Position numbers and translations under genes: made by a program
The notes under the pieces: model-generated
Databases searched by the model: none
What the model saw: the letters and a program-made list of their open reading frames with translations, nothing else
What the model was told of the DNA's origin: nothing
Shown here: positions 27,503 through 36,512 of the stretch, in pieces
Position numbering within the stretch: position 1 is the first letter of the stretch
Layout: the number at the start of each line of letters is the position of its first letter
Source: Chlorogloeopsis fritschii PCC 6912
Lineage (GTDB): Bacteria > Cyanobacteriota > Cyanobacteriia > Cyanobacteriales > Nostocaceae
Assembly (NCBI RefSeq): GCF_000317285.1
Contig: NZ_AJLN01000100.1
Coordinates: 186,001 to 250,000 of the forward strand
DNA length: 64,000 nt
Reading direction: 5' to 3'

Positions 27503-29113
27503 ATGCCAATGCTGCTCAATAACCGCTATCAAGTGATTCAGACTTTAGGAAGCGGCGGGTTCGGAGAAACATTTTTAGCAGAAGATACCCAAATGCCCTC
27601 TCGTCGCCGCTGTGTAATTAAACAATTAAAACCGATTCAGGATAATCCTCAAGTTTACCAATTGGTACAGCAGCGATTTAGGCGGGAAGCAGCGATTTTA
27701 GAAGAATTGGGCGATGGCAGCGAACAAATTCCCAAGCTTTATGCCTATTTTTTGGAAAAAGGGCAGTTTTACTTAGTACAAGAGTATATTCAAGGACAAA
27801 CTCTCACACAGAAAATCCAACAGCAGGGATTGATGAGTGAGAGTGCTGTGAAAGAGATTTTAATTAGTATTTTGCCAGTTCTCGATTATGTTCACAGTAA
27901 AGGTATTGTTCACCGGGATATCAAACCTGATAATATCCTGATTCGTTATGCGGATGGTAAACCAATATTAATTGACTTCGGTGCAGTCAAAGAAACGATT
28001 GGAACAGTAGTTACTCCTTCCGGCAATTCTACAAGATCAATTGTAATTGGTACACCAGGGTTTATGCCTAGCGAACAATTGGCGGGACGTCCGATGTTTG
28101 CCAGCGACATTTATAGTTTAGGTTTAACAGCGATTTATTTGCTCACTGGTAAAATGCCGCAAGAAATGGGAACAGATCCGGCTACGGGTGCGCTGTTGTG
28201 GCGGCAATACGCTTTAAATGTGACTCCCAGTTTTGCAGCAGTCTTGAATAAAGCTATTCAGTTTAATGTACGCGTTAGCGCAGCTCCTCCGCAGGAGGCT
28301 CGCTTCATCAGTGCCAGAGAAATGCTACAGACTTTACAATCTGGTGCTGCCCCCTTTCCTCCTACCATGCCTTACAGTCAACCACCAGTGGCAACTGTAC
28401 CGTCTTTGCAAATACCTGAAAACACTGTAGCTGTCAGCCCTAGTAATTCCAATCAAACTCCTGTTAATCAAAGCAGTGGGAGTGGGCAAAAAGGAATCTT
28501 ACTCGGTAGTATCATTGCAGGCGCTTTGATTGGCACGTCTGTAATTATTGGTTTTGCTCTCAGCAACAGGCAACAACCCCAACCGATCGCACAACAACAA
28601 ACCCCACAGTCAACGAGTGAACCAAACCCTGTAGAACCTAAATCAGAACCACAAGCAAACAATCCTGCAATTTCAGAACCTTCCCAACAAACTCCAGAAC
28701 CCCAGGAAACTGTATTATCTGAGCCAACACCAGAAACTTCCATTCCTCAAGCTACCCAAACAACAGCACCACAAGTTGACAGAACATCTCCAGAAGAATT
28801 TGTGCGAAATTATTATGCAACTATTAATCAAGGAGAATATCAACAGACGTGGAATTACCTAGCCCCCAGTTTCCAAAGTAATAAACGCCTTCACCCTCAA
28901 GGTTATCTTTCTTACATCGATTGGTGGGGAGGTAGAGTGCAACAAGTAGAAGTAGATCGAGTGAGTTTATTAGGAACAGGTACACAAACAGCCACAGTGA
29001 ATGCTCAGTTGAAATATTTGATGAAAAATGGAAAAGTAGTTTCTAGTTCTGTAAATTTTTCCCTTTTATGGGATGCCGAAAGTAGTGGATGGGTGATTGC
29101 TGATGCTAAGTAG
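27503..29113 (+). CDS. Ser/Thr kinase 2 with NTF2-like C-terminal domain
   Basis: A 536-residue kinase with intact GSGGFGET, CVIKQLKP, HRDIKPDN and DFGAVKE motifs. One transmembrane helix (about 328-350) separates it from a Pro/Gln/Glu-rich linker and a C-terminal domain (about 428-536: EEFVRNYYATINQGEYQQTWNYL) that resembles NTF2-like folds. Near residue 255-268 the family's NPRDRF stretch is replaced by VRVSAAPPQEARF, an in-frame repeat insertion. Two start ATGs (27503, 27509) are possible; the second aligns with kinase 1. Confidence 0.92.
   Translation: MPMLLNNRYQVIQTLGSGGFGETFLAEDTQMPSRRRCVIKQLKPIQDNPQVYQLVQQRFRREAAILEELGDGSEQIPKLYAYFLEKGQFYLVQEYIQGQTLTQKIQQQGLMSESAVKEILISILPVLDYVHSKGIVHRDIKPDNILIRYADGKPILIDFGAVKETIGTVVTPSGNSTRSIVIGTPGFMPSEQLAGRPMFASDIYSLGLTAIYLLTGKMPQEMGTDPATGALLWRQYALNVTPSFAAVLNKAIQFNVRVSAAPPQEARFISAREMLQTLQSGAAPFPPTMPYSQPPVATVPSLQIPENTVAVSPSNSNQTPVNQSSGSGQKGILLGSIIAGALIGTSVIIGFALSNRQQPQPIAQQQTPQSTSEPNPVEPKSEPQANNPAISEPSQQTPEPQETVLSEPTPETSIPQATQTTAPQVDRTSPEEFVRNYYATINQGEYQQTWNYLAPSFQSNKRLHPQGYLSYIDWWGGRVQQVEVDRVSLLGTGTQTATVNAQLKYLMKNGKVVSSSVNFSLLWDAESSGWVIADAK
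28268..28303 (+). repeat. short palindromic repeat inserted in frame in kinase 2
   Basis: Coding-strand GCGTTAGCGCAGCTCCTCCG then CAGGAGGCTCGC, with inner palindrome CTCCTCCGCAGGAG. A near copy occupies the homologous position in kinase 5 (42483-42516). The other three kinases lack it. Confidence 0.75.
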
Positions 29114-29216
29114 CTTGCCCGTAACTTTTAACTCACATCTTTCGTCTGGGTATTTAATATACATTTGAAAAGACGAATCCTTTAGGTTGGTGTTTCACTA
29201 ACGCTTTGAACAGAGC

Positions 29217-31019
29217 ATGACAATAACACAGCTAAACAATCGCTATCAAGTTATTCAGGTACTGGGTGCTGGTGGGTTTGGTGAAACCTTTTTGGCAGAG
29301 GATACTTATATGCCTTCCCGCCGTCGCTGTGTAATTAAACAACTCAAACCAGTGACAAACGATCCCCAAACCTACAAAATGATTCAACAACGGTTTGAGC
29401 GGGAAGCGGCGACTTTAGAGTATTTGGGTGAAGGTAGCGATCAAATACCTAAGCTTTATGCCTACTTTTCTGAAAACGGGCAATTCTACTTAGTTCAAGA
29501 ATGGATTCAAGGTCAAACCCTAACAGATATTGTCGAAGCTCAAGGGCCATTAGGTGAAAATAAGGTTAGAGAAATTTTATTGAGTTTGTTGTCAGTTTTG
29601 GATTATGTCCACAGCAAAGGTATTATCCACCGCGATATCAAACCTGATAACATTCTGCTTCGCGCTGCCAATGGTAAACCTGTTTTAATTGATTTTGGTG
29701 CAGTTAAGGAAACGATACGTTCAATAGTCACTTCTCCAGGGCACCTCACCCAATCTTTAGTAATTGGCACACCTGGGTATATGCCTAGCGAACAAGCTGT
29801 AGGACGCCCAGTTTATGCTACTGATATCTATAGTTTGGGCTTAACGGCAATTTATCTGTTGACTGGCAAGCCGCCCCATGAATTACAAACTAATCTGCAA
29901 ACTGGGGAAATTTTATGGCAGGATCTTGCCCCTAGAGTGTCAACTCAATTGGCGATGGTTCTCAACCAGGCAATTAAGCCTCAAGCTAGCGATCGCTACT
30001 CCACTGCGAGCAAAATGTTACACGCTTTGCAATCTCTAGGTTCTATTCCTCCCACACCCTCATACCAGTCAACTCAATCTACAATCGCGTTGTCTCCTGC
30101 CACTGCACAAACTCAGCCTTTACCTTCTTCCCAAAAATCAGCTTTTATTCCTGCCGCTGCCACAGATCGAAATTGGCAAAAACCCGCTTTGATTTTTGGT
30201 GGTTTGGTTATGGGTGGTTTGATTGGTGGGATAGCGATCGCTAACATCACTCGTCAACCCCAGCCAGAAGCGACTATTGCTACATCACCTCTACCAGAAA
30301 CTACACAAGAACCTACCGCAACAAATCCAACTGTCGCACCAGAATCTGTTGCTCCTACAACCGAACCCGACGATACGCCTGCTGCTTCCCAACCTCCCTT
30401 AGTTGAACCTACCTCCCCACAAAAACCAGTTGCTGCTGTTCCTTCTTCACCTCCAATTGCTTTTACACCAGAACCTCCTCAACAGCCAACTACTTTTGAA
30501 CCAGCACCAGAACCCCAGCCAAAAGATTCCGAGCCTCCAATAAAGAAACAACCTCAAGCAGACAACCCACCACCAAAGCAGGAAAATAAGCAAGAAGTTG
30601 CCACAAATATCACTAGTGGCAGTGTACCTGGATTTCCCACAGGTACTTCTGAAAGTACGATTAGAGAAGCATTAGGAAAACCAAGTAAAGTTTCCAAAGG
30701 TTTATGGAATACTCGTGCTTATCTTTATCGGTTAAAGCCAAATCGTGTTGATCTTGGTTATTTATTTGATCGCAAATCAGGCATATTGCGGCAAACGGAA
30801 GTAAGTTTTGCTCAATCTGTCTCACCTGATGTTATGCAATCCACCTTACAGGGAATGCTGGGGGGTAGCGCTTCCAGTCAAATTAGACAAGGATTGCAAA
30901 AAGTATATCAGCGTCAAATTAATGAATATTCTTTTAACACTGGTGGATTAAAAGGTGTGATTCAACGCAACAAAGAGGATCAAATTTATATCGGTGTCTG
31001 GGATGCAGACTTGCATTAA
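29217..31019 (+). CDS. Ser/Thr kinase 3 with unclassified C-terminal domain
   Basis: A 600-residue kinase with GAGGFGET, CVIKQLKP, HRDIKPDN and DFGAVKE intact. A transmembrane helix (about 323-343) and a long Pro/Thr/Glu linker (about 345-465) lead to a C-terminal domain (about 470-600) starting VPGFPTGTSESTIREALGKP and ending YIGVWDADLH. This domain is shared with kinase 4. Its opening (Gly-Thr-Ser...LGKPS) loosely recalls SmpA/BamE-like folds, which is only a guess. The upstream 40 bases are also conserved with kinase 4, pointing to duplication. Confidence 0.92.
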   Translation: MTITQLNNRYQVIQVLGAGGFGETFLAEDTYMPSRRRCVIKQLKPVTNDPQTYKMIQQRFEREAATLEYLGEGSDQIPKLYAYFSENGQFYLVQEWIQGQTLTDIVEAQGPLGENKVREILLSLLSVLDYVHSKGIIHRDIKPDNILLRAANGKPVLIDFGAVKETIRSIVTSPGHLTQSLVIGTPGYMPSEQAVGRPVYATDIYSLGLTAIYLLTGKPPHELQTNLQTGEILWQDLAPRVSTQLAMVLNQAIKPQASDRYSTASKMLHALQSLGSIPPTPSYQSTQSTIALSPATAQTQPLPSSQKSAFIPAAATDRNWQKPALIFGGLVMGGLIGGIAIANITRQPQPEATIATSPLPETTQEPTATNPTVAPESVAPTTEPDDTPAASQPPLVEPTSPQKPVAAVPSSPPIAFTPEPPQQPTTFEPAPEPQPKDSEPPIKKQPQADNPPPKQENKQEVATNITSGSVPGFPTGTSESTIREALGKPSKVSKGLWNTRAYLYRLKPNRVDLGYLFDRKSGILRQTEVSFAQSVSPDVMQSTLQGMLGGSASSQIRQGLQKVYQRQINEYSFNTGGLKGVIQRNKEDQIYIGVWDADLH

Positions 31020-31145
31020 ACTGAACTTCTGAGCGTGCAAGCATACTAAATATATAATCCCAAACTTGCCTTTTGTTTAAAGTTTAGCTGTTGGGGATTT
31101 TGCCTAATCATGGAGCAATTTCCCTCACCATCCCTCGTGGTAAAA

Positions 31146-31913
31146 ATGCGAATTGTGCAGCACATCAATCAGATTTTGATAAGCATAGTGGCAACTGCCT
31201 TAGTGTTAGTACCTTCTGCTAATTCTAAGTCTATTAGTGAATATTGCCTCTCTGAGATAACGCAGAAATATAAAAGCGGTAATCTTTCTGCCAAACCAGC
31301 AACACAAATTGCTATCCATGTTAATAATGATAGTACATTTTATATAAGTAAATTGCACAATGATTATTTAGTAGTAAAGCAGAAAGGAGAGAAGAAAATT
31401 TTCCAAAAAGTGGAAGCTAAACAATATCAATATGGAGAAATTAATGAATTAGTTTTGAGCAAGAGTGGTAATTGGCTCTGGGTTAATGGCGATGAAACTG
31501 ATTATATTGCTTTAATAAATACTCAGAAAACTTCAATCAAGCTTGAAAAGCTGATACCTCTTCCTAAAGTTTACAGTAAGCCATGTTCATTGATAGAGGA
31601 ATGGTTGGGTAACTGTCTTCTGGAGCAAGGCCACTATAGTTATGTACTAGATCGTATATTTATAACTGGTCATAGCCCAACATTGTTTGGTAGTTCAAAC
31701 TTGTTTACTTATGAAATTATAGGAAAAAACATAAAACTCTTAAAGACTAATCAACGAATAGCTTCAATATTAGTTGATTGGCAACAGCAATATCCACATA
31801 GTTTAATAGAGATTTCCAAACCAAGCGGAATTATTTTCCGAGATATCAATGAAAATGACATATTTTATGATGGTGAAAAATTTACATTATTAAAAAAATG
31901 CTCAAAGAAATAA
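31146..31913 (+). CDS. secreted protein, unknown
   Basis: A 255-residue protein with a signal peptide (about 1-28, ATALVLVPSANS) and a beta-rich mature domain with four or five Cys residues (EYCLSEI, KPCSLIEEWLGNCLLEQ, KKCSKK). The ATG at 31146 (MRIVQH) gives a proper signal peptide; an upstream in-frame ATG at 31110 would add 12 polar residues. It sits between kinases 3 and 4 in the same direction. No family recognised. Confidence 0.65.
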   Translation: MRIVQHINQILISIVATALVLVPSANSKSISEYCLSEITQKYKSGNLSAKPATQIAIHVNNDSTFYISKLHNDYLVVKQKGEKKIFQKVEAKQYQYGEINELVLSKSGNWLWVNGDETDYIALINTQKTSIKLEKLIPLPKVYSKPCSLIEEWLGNCLLEQGHYSYVLDRIFITGHSPTLFGSSNLFTYEIIGKNIKLLKTNQRIASILVDWQQQYPHSLIEISKPSGIIFRDINENDIFYDGEKFTLLKKCSKK

Positions 31914-32344
31914 TTGATACGCTCACCGTAAAATTTGGAGGCAGATTAGCACACCTTAGCACAAGTTGATATGCCGTTATCTCGCCCTTTATAACGTTTG
32001 GTTTTGCGCTAGCAGCAAGTAGTTATCACACGCTAGAGGTTACGCAACTTAATAGCTGTCATTAGCTGCTCGTCCATAATAATTTATACAAGCGTATTTT
32101 GAAGTTCTCTAGTTATTCTGCCCATTTCACTTACATCAGCTTGCATCACGGACATTTACCGGGTATCTGTGCATCTAGGTTGCACTACCAATGACATAGA
32201 TATGGTTCATTATGTTTCACTTACTTAGATAGATACGTTTTTTTCAGAAAATTAATAAGCTCATAGCAATAATTGATTGGTAATGGCGCATTTGCAAAAG
32301 GCGAGCCTCCTAGATTGGAGTTTCACTAACACTATGAACGGAGC
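31914..32344. other. intergenic region upstream of kinase 4
   Basis: About 430 bases without a gene. The last 40 bases (about 32308-32347) match those before kinase 3: GTTTCACTAAC and GAACNGAGCATGACAA are shared. Confidence 0.5.
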
Positions 32345-34108
32345 ATGACAACGCTGCTGAACAATCGCTATCAAGTTATCCAGGTGCTGGGTGTTGGTGG
32401 GTTTAGTGAAACCTTTTTGGCAGAAGATACCCATCTGCCTTCTCGCCGTCGTTGCGTGATAAAGCAGCTCAAACCAATCACAAACGATCCAAAAATTTAC
32501 CCCAAGATTCAGCGGCGATTTGAACGGGAAGCAACCACTTTAGAGTATCTGGGTGAAGGCAGCGATCAAATTCCCAAGCTCTATGCCTACTTTTCTGAAA
32601 ATGGACAGTTTTATCTTGTTCAGGAATGGATTAAAGGCCAAACCTTGTCAAGTATTATTAAATCTCAAGGTTCACTGGGCGAAGCTGCTGTTAGAGAAAT
32701 TTTATTAAGTTTGCTGCCTGTTTTAGATTACATTCACAGTAAAGGCATCATTCACAGAGATATCAAGCCAGATAACATCATTCTCTGCTCCTCTAATATC
32801 AAGCCGGTGCTGATCGATTTTGGTGCAGTCAAGGAAACAATACGTTCAGTAGAGAATTCGCCAGGATACACCACTCAATCGCTGGTGATGGGTACACCAG
32901 GATATATGCCCAGCGAACAAGTTGTAGGACGCCCAGTTTATGCTACAGATATTTACAGCTTAGGTTTAACAGCGATTTATTTACTGACTGGCAAACACCC
33001 ACGAGAGTTAAAAACCAACCCGCAAACCGGGGAAATACTTTGGCAACATCATGCTCCTGACATATCGCCGCAATTTGCAATGATACTCAATCGAGCAATT
33101 AAACCCCAAGCTAGCGATCGCTACACTACCGCAAGCAAAATGCTAGATGCCTTAGAGTCTCTTCCCCCTATCCCAACGCCAACAACTGTAACTCAACCAA
33201 TCGTCACCTCGATCCCTGCTGTAAGTGCAGCATCTCAAGAAACTCAACTATTGCCTTCTCATCACAAAACTCCAGTTACCCTCACCTATTCCATTCCTAG
33301 AAACTGGCAAAAGCCGACTTGGATTGTTGGCAGTTTGGTTATAGCTAGTTTGATCGGTACGCTCGCGATCGTTAATATCACCCGCAAGCCAGAGTCTGCC
33401 AACTCACCGATTTTACCCACTCCCACACCACTTTCAACAGAGTTATCTCCTTCACCAGAACCTCCGACTTCTACTTCTGAGGAAGCCAATCCACCAGTAA
33501 ATTCGCAATCACCACCAAAACAGCAGCAATCTAATCCTGCTCCTTCTGTACCTACTCCATCAGAGCCTGAAGATACTGCTGAATTTCCAGTAGCATCAGC
33601 GCCGCCAGCTACGGTTTCCAAGCCACAAGAGAACGTGCCTCGCAATCAATCACCTAGCACTATCGGCACGCAAAAAGTTCCAGGATTTTCTGTGGGTACG
33701 CAAAGAAGTACTGTAGAAGCTGCCCTTGGCAAACCAAGCCAAGATTCAAGAGGTATTTGGCGCAATACTCGTGCTGTCAGTTATATATTAGCGCCAAATC
33801 GCATTCACCTTGGCTACTTATTTGACCGTAATTCTGGCAGGATTCGCCAAACAGAGGTAGCTTTTGCTCAATCTATAGACTTTCAAGTAATGCTAACAAC
33901 TTTGGAGGGAATGTTAGGGCGTCAAGTAACAGAAGAAATTAGACAGGGATTGCTACAAGTGCTACAGCGGCGGTTGGATAATTTTCGTTTTGCGATCGGC
34001 TCTTTAAAAGGTCAAATTGTGCGTCAAGAGTGCGGGCTTATTTATATCAGTATATGGGATTCAGATTTACATGATTTTGTCAATCCTGCTGATGCAAGAA
34101 AGTGTTAG
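32345..34108 (+). CDS. Ser/Thr kinase 4, paralogue of kinase 3
   Basis: A 587-residue kinase with the same layout as kinase 3: kinase domain (about 8-275), transmembrane helix (about 323-343), Pro/Ser linker, and the shared C-terminal domain (about 450-580: VPGFSVGTQRSTVEAALGKP ... IYISIWDSDLHDF). HRDIKPDN, DFGAVKE and the VAIK-type Lys are present. The Gly loop reads GVGGFSET, with Ser for the third Gly, which is tolerated in many bacterial kinases. It ends 28 bases before a MITE. Confidence 0.92.
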   Translation: MTTLLNNRYQVIQVLGVGGFSETFLAEDTHLPSRRRCVIKQLKPITNDPKIYPKIQRRFEREATTLEYLGEGSDQIPKLYAYFSENGQFYLVQEWIKGQTLSSIIKSQGSLGEAAVREILLSLLPVLDYIHSKGIIHRDIKPDNIILCSSNIKPVLIDFGAVKETIRSVENSPGYTTQSLVMGTPGYMPSEQVVGRPVYATDIYSLGLTAIYLLTGKHPRELKTNPQTGEILWQHHAPDISPQFAMILNRAIKPQASDRYTTASKMLDALESLPPIPTPTTVTQPIVTSIPAVSAASQETQLLPSHHKTPVTLTYSIPRNWQKPTWIVGSLVIASLIGTLAIVNITRKPESANSPILPTPTPLSTELSPSPEPPTSTSEEANPPVNSQSPPKQQQSNPAPSVPTPSEPEDTAEFPVASAPPATVSKPQENVPRNQSPSTIGTQKVPGFSVGTQRSTVEAALGKPSQDSRGIWRNTRAVSYILAPNRIHLGYLFDRNSGRIRQTEVAFAQSIDFQVMLTTLEGMLGRQVTEEIRQGLLQVLQRRLDNFRFAIGSLKGQIVRQECGLIYISIWDSDLHDFVNPADARKC

Positions 34109-34135
34109 ATCTGTTTTATAGGGATTTAAAAAAGG

Positions 34136-34246
34136 GGCGTTGCCGAATAGAGGTATGAAATTTAAAAATCAGGCATTTAAAACTCTTACTCTCTGCGACT
34201 CTGCGACTCCGCGTGAGACAAATTCATACTGTGATTCAGCAACGCC
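34136..34246. repeat. MITE with GGCGTTGC ends, at the rplL terminator
   Basis: 111 bp with terminal inverted repeats GGCGTTGCCGAAT and GATTCAGCAACGCC. Flanks AAAAAAGG (left) and AAAAAAAG (right) look like an 8-bp target duplication with one mismatch. The right flank is the T-tract of the rplL terminator. Confidence 0.8.
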
Positions 34247-34271
34247 AAAAAAAGAGCCTCAGTTAGGCTCC
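34247..34271 (-). terminator. rplL terminator
   Basis: On the minus strand GGAGCCTAACTGAGGCTC followed by seven T: a stem AGCCT/AGGCT and U-tract, 34 bases past the rplL stop. Confidence 0.85.
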
Positions 34272-34304
34272 TTCAAATCTTTCAAAACTGACAATAAATA
34301 CTGA

Positions 34305-34700
34305 CTATTTCACAGTCACTTTAGCGCCAGCTTCTTCAATACGCTTCTTAGCATCTTCGGCAGCGTCTTTTGCAATAGCTTCCTTAACTGGCTTAGGAGC
34401 AGATTCTACCAAATCTTTCGCTTCTTTGAGACCCAAACCGGTTAATTCCCGTACAACCTTGAGTACAGCAATTTTCTTATCGGCTGGAACAGATTCAAGA
34501 ATAACGTCAAACTCGGTTTTCTCTTCTACTGCTTCAGCAGGTGCAGCAGCAGCACCAGGAGCAGCCATCATCATCATGCCACCAGCAGGTGCAGCAGCAC
34601 TAACACCGAAGGCTTCTTCAATTTGCTTGACTAACTCAGCTGCTTCGAGCAAAGTTAGGGTTTTCAATTTTTCCAAAATTTCATCAGTTGCAGCAGACAT
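34305..34700 (-). CDS. rplL: ribosomal protein L7/L12
   Basis: A 131-residue ribosomal stalk protein that recruits translation GTPases. It has the N-terminal dimerisation helix pair ([23 protein letters not shown]), an Ala/Gly/Met hinge (about 36-58), and the C-terminal domain ([39 protein letters not shown]). Last gene of the cluster, followed by a terminator. Confidence 0.97.
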   Translation of the reverse strand: MSAATDEILEKLKTLTLLEAAELVKQIEEAFGVSAAAPAGGMMMMAAPGAAAAPAEAVEEKTEFDVILESVPADKKIAVLKVVRELTGLGLKEAKDLVESAPKPVKEAIAKDAAEDAKKRIEEAGAKVTVK

Positions 34701-34734
34701 TGATATAACTCCTGTAATGTGGATTTGTTGATTG

Positions 34735-34803
34735 TTCGTAGTTGTTAATTGCTAATTGTTAATTGTTGATTGCAATTAGCCATTAGCTATTAGCTATTAA
34801 CCA
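34735..34803. repeat. STRR block between rplJ and rplL
   Basis: GTTAATT, ATTAGCC and ATTAACC heptamers that run up to and include the rplJ stop codon (AGTGGTTAATGG on the coding strand). Confidence 0.85.
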
Positions 34804-35349
34804 TTAACCACTCACTTCTTCGCCGCCTTTGTCTTTGTCGGCATATGCCTGCAAAGCACGAGCCAGCGAACTGGGAACCTCGTTGACTCCAACGGCAATC
34901 TTTGTTGCCAAAGCATTGATTGCTCCAGCAATTTGCGCCATGAGTTGTTCTTTTGAGGGTAAATCTCCTAGCGCTTTGACATCTGGTTCTTTGAGCAGAC
35001 GCCCTTCCATGACGCCGCCACGAAGTTCTGTCTTCTTGGTAGCTTTCTGGAAATCTTGGTAAGCCTTAATTGCAGCAGAGAAATCCTCTTTTACCAACAA
35101 AAAGGCGGAAGAACCCTTGAGCAATTCCGACATCGGTTGCCATTTTTCATCTTCTTGAATGGCAATGCCCATCAGGGTATTCTTCGTCACTTTACAAACC
35201 GTACCAGTCGGTCGTAAGCGCCTGCGTAAATCTGTAATTTCAGCAACCGTTAGCCCCTGATAATCAATTACTAGTGCTAATTGTGACTCACCCAAAGTTT
35301 CTTTGAGTTCGCTCACGATCGCTTGTTTGTTTTCTATGGTTCTACCCAT
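34804..35349 (-). CDS. rplJ: ribosomal protein L10
   Basis: A 181-residue protein that anchors L7/L12 to the 23S rRNA. It starts [17 protein letters not shown] and has the family's [17 protein letters not shown] and KNTLMGIA. The terminal VSG-stop comes from a STRR. A near-perfect Shine-Dalgarno AGGAGGTGA lies ahead of the ATG. The upstream region carries the L10 autoregulatory leader and an attenuator hairpin. Confidence 0.96.
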   Translation of the reverse strand: MGRTIENKQAIVSELKETLGESQLALVIDYQGLTVAEITDLRRRLRPTGTVCKVTKNTLMGIAIQEDEKWQPMSELLKGSSAFLLVKEDFSAAIKAYQDFQKATKKTELRGGVMEGRLLKEPDVKALGDLPSKEQLMAQIAGAINALATKIAVGVNEVPSSLARALQAYADKDKGGEEVSG

Positions 35350-35381
35350 CCTTGTTTCACCTCCTTGAAAGGGATTTGTTA

Positions 35382-35445
35382 ATTGATAATTGCTAATTGT
35401 TCATTGCGATTTACTATTAGCCATTAACAATTAGCAATTAACCGC
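35382..35445. repeat. STRR block upstream of rplJ
   Basis: GATAATTGCTAATTG and ATTAGCC/ATTAACA heptamers between the attenuator and the rplJ ribosome-binding site. Confidence 0.75.
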
Positions 35446-35454
35446 AAAAACAAT

Positions 35455-35481
35455 AAACCCCAGCTGTGAAAGCCGGGGTTT
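35455..35481 (-). terminator. attenuator hairpin before rplJ
   Basis: On the minus strand AAACCCCGGCT ... AGCTGGGGTTT with a 5-base loop, followed by TATTGTTTTT. Its place directly after the L10 leader suggests transcription attenuation between rplA and rplJ. Confidence 0.75.
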
Positions 35482-35620
35482 AACTTGAGGGGCGAATTTT
35501 GAAACGCCTGATTCCTAACGCCAGAATGCTCACACCCTCACTAGGTGAAACTTCAAGCAATTGGAACACAAACCTCGGCAGGATATTAAGCCAATGGCAC
35601 CTGCTGTCTCCGGCTTTGGT
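35482..35620 (-). ncRNA. ribosomal protein L10 leader
   Basis: The minus strand carries the hallmark pieces of the L10 leader: GGAGACAGCAGGTGCC followed after TTAATA by CCTGCCGAGG, forming the kink-turn-type stem bound by L10(L12)4. It lies 133 bases upstream of rplJ, exactly where this leader is found in other bacteria. Confidence 0.85.
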
Positions 35621-35686
35621 TATTCAGTTTTGTCATTAGCCAATAGTCATTTGTCCTTTGTTTTTTGCCAATGACTAATGACTAAT
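35621..35686. repeat. STRR block after rplA
   Basis: CAATGACTAATGACTAATTT units end one base before the rplA stop codon. Confidence 0.7.
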
Positions 35687-36403
35687 TTATGCCGCTTCAG
35701 TTAATTTCATATCGCGCAGGGCGTTGATATCAACTTTGATTGATGGCCCCATTGTGGCAGACACATACACTGTGCGCCAGTAACGGCCTTTGGCTCCTGA
35801 AGGACGGTTGCGGTCGATAGTTTCTTGCAACGCCTTTAAGTTTACCAGTAAATCTTCTGGTGAGAATGATGCCTTACCAAACATAACATGCACGATACCT
35901 GTGCGATCGGCACGAAATTCTAGTTTACCAGCTTTGAATTCAGCGATCGCACTTGCGATGTCAAATGTTACTGTTCCACCCTTTGGCGATGGCATCAAGC
36001 CACGAGGGCCGAGTAATTTACCAAGCTTTGCTACTTGCGGCATCACATCCGGTGTGGCAATCAGCTTGTCAAAGTCCATCCTGCCTTTTTGAATTTCGTC
36101 AATCAGTTCTTCGGAACCGACAACATCAGCACCTGCATTAGTTGCTTCTGTTACCTTTTCTCCTCTTGCAATTACTGCCACCCGCACTTCTTGTCCTGTA
36201 CCTTTGGGCAGTACTACTGTTGTCCGCAGCTGTTGATCGGTATACTTTGGATCGATTCCTAACCGAATATGTGCTTCAGCTGCTTCGGGAAACTTTGCTG
36301 TTGCTGTCTCTTTTAAAAGATTTAGAGCATCGACGGGAGCATACTCCCTATCTTCAACTTTTTCTAATAGCGCCTGCAAACGACGCGATACTTTCTTTGC
36401 CAT
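35687..36403 (-). CDS. rplA: ribosomal protein L1
   Basis: A 238-residue protein of the large-subunit L1 stalk, also a translational autoregulator in many bacteria. Family blocks [18 protein letters not shown] (about 52-69), [14 protein letters not shown] (about 132-145) and [14 protein letters not shown] are intact, and the length is normal. Third gene after nusG and rplK. Confidence 0.97.
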   Translation of the reverse strand: MAKKVSRRLQALLEKVEDREYAPVDALNLLKETATAKFPEAAEAHIRLGIDPKYTDQQLRTTVVLPKGTGQEVRVAVIARGEKVTEATNAGADVVGSEELIDEIQKGRMDFDKLIATPDVMPQVAKLGKLLGPRGLMPSPKGGTVTFDIASAIAEFKAGKLEFRADRTGIVHVMFGKASFSPEDLLVNLKALQETIDRNRPSGAKGRYWRTVYVSATMGPSIKVDINALRDMKLTEAA

Positions 36404-36461
36404 TTCTCTCTCCTGGGGTATTTAGCGAGGTAAATTCTCTCCCCCGATAAAATTTGCTGGT

Positions 36462-36512
36462 AGTTGATTGTTAATTGTTAATTGCGATTAGCCATTAGCT
36501 ATTAACCATTAA
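36462..36512. repeat. STRR block between rplK and rplA
   Basis: GTTAATTGTTAATTGCG then ATTAGCC/ATTAGCT/ATTAACC heptamers ending at the rplK stop codon. Confidence 0.8.

Noticed and set aside
32345-34108. Kinase 4 as a dead pseudokinase because its Gly loop reads GVGGFSET
   Set aside because: The Lys, HRD and DFG motifs are intact, and Ser at this loop position is common in active bacterial Hanks kinases.
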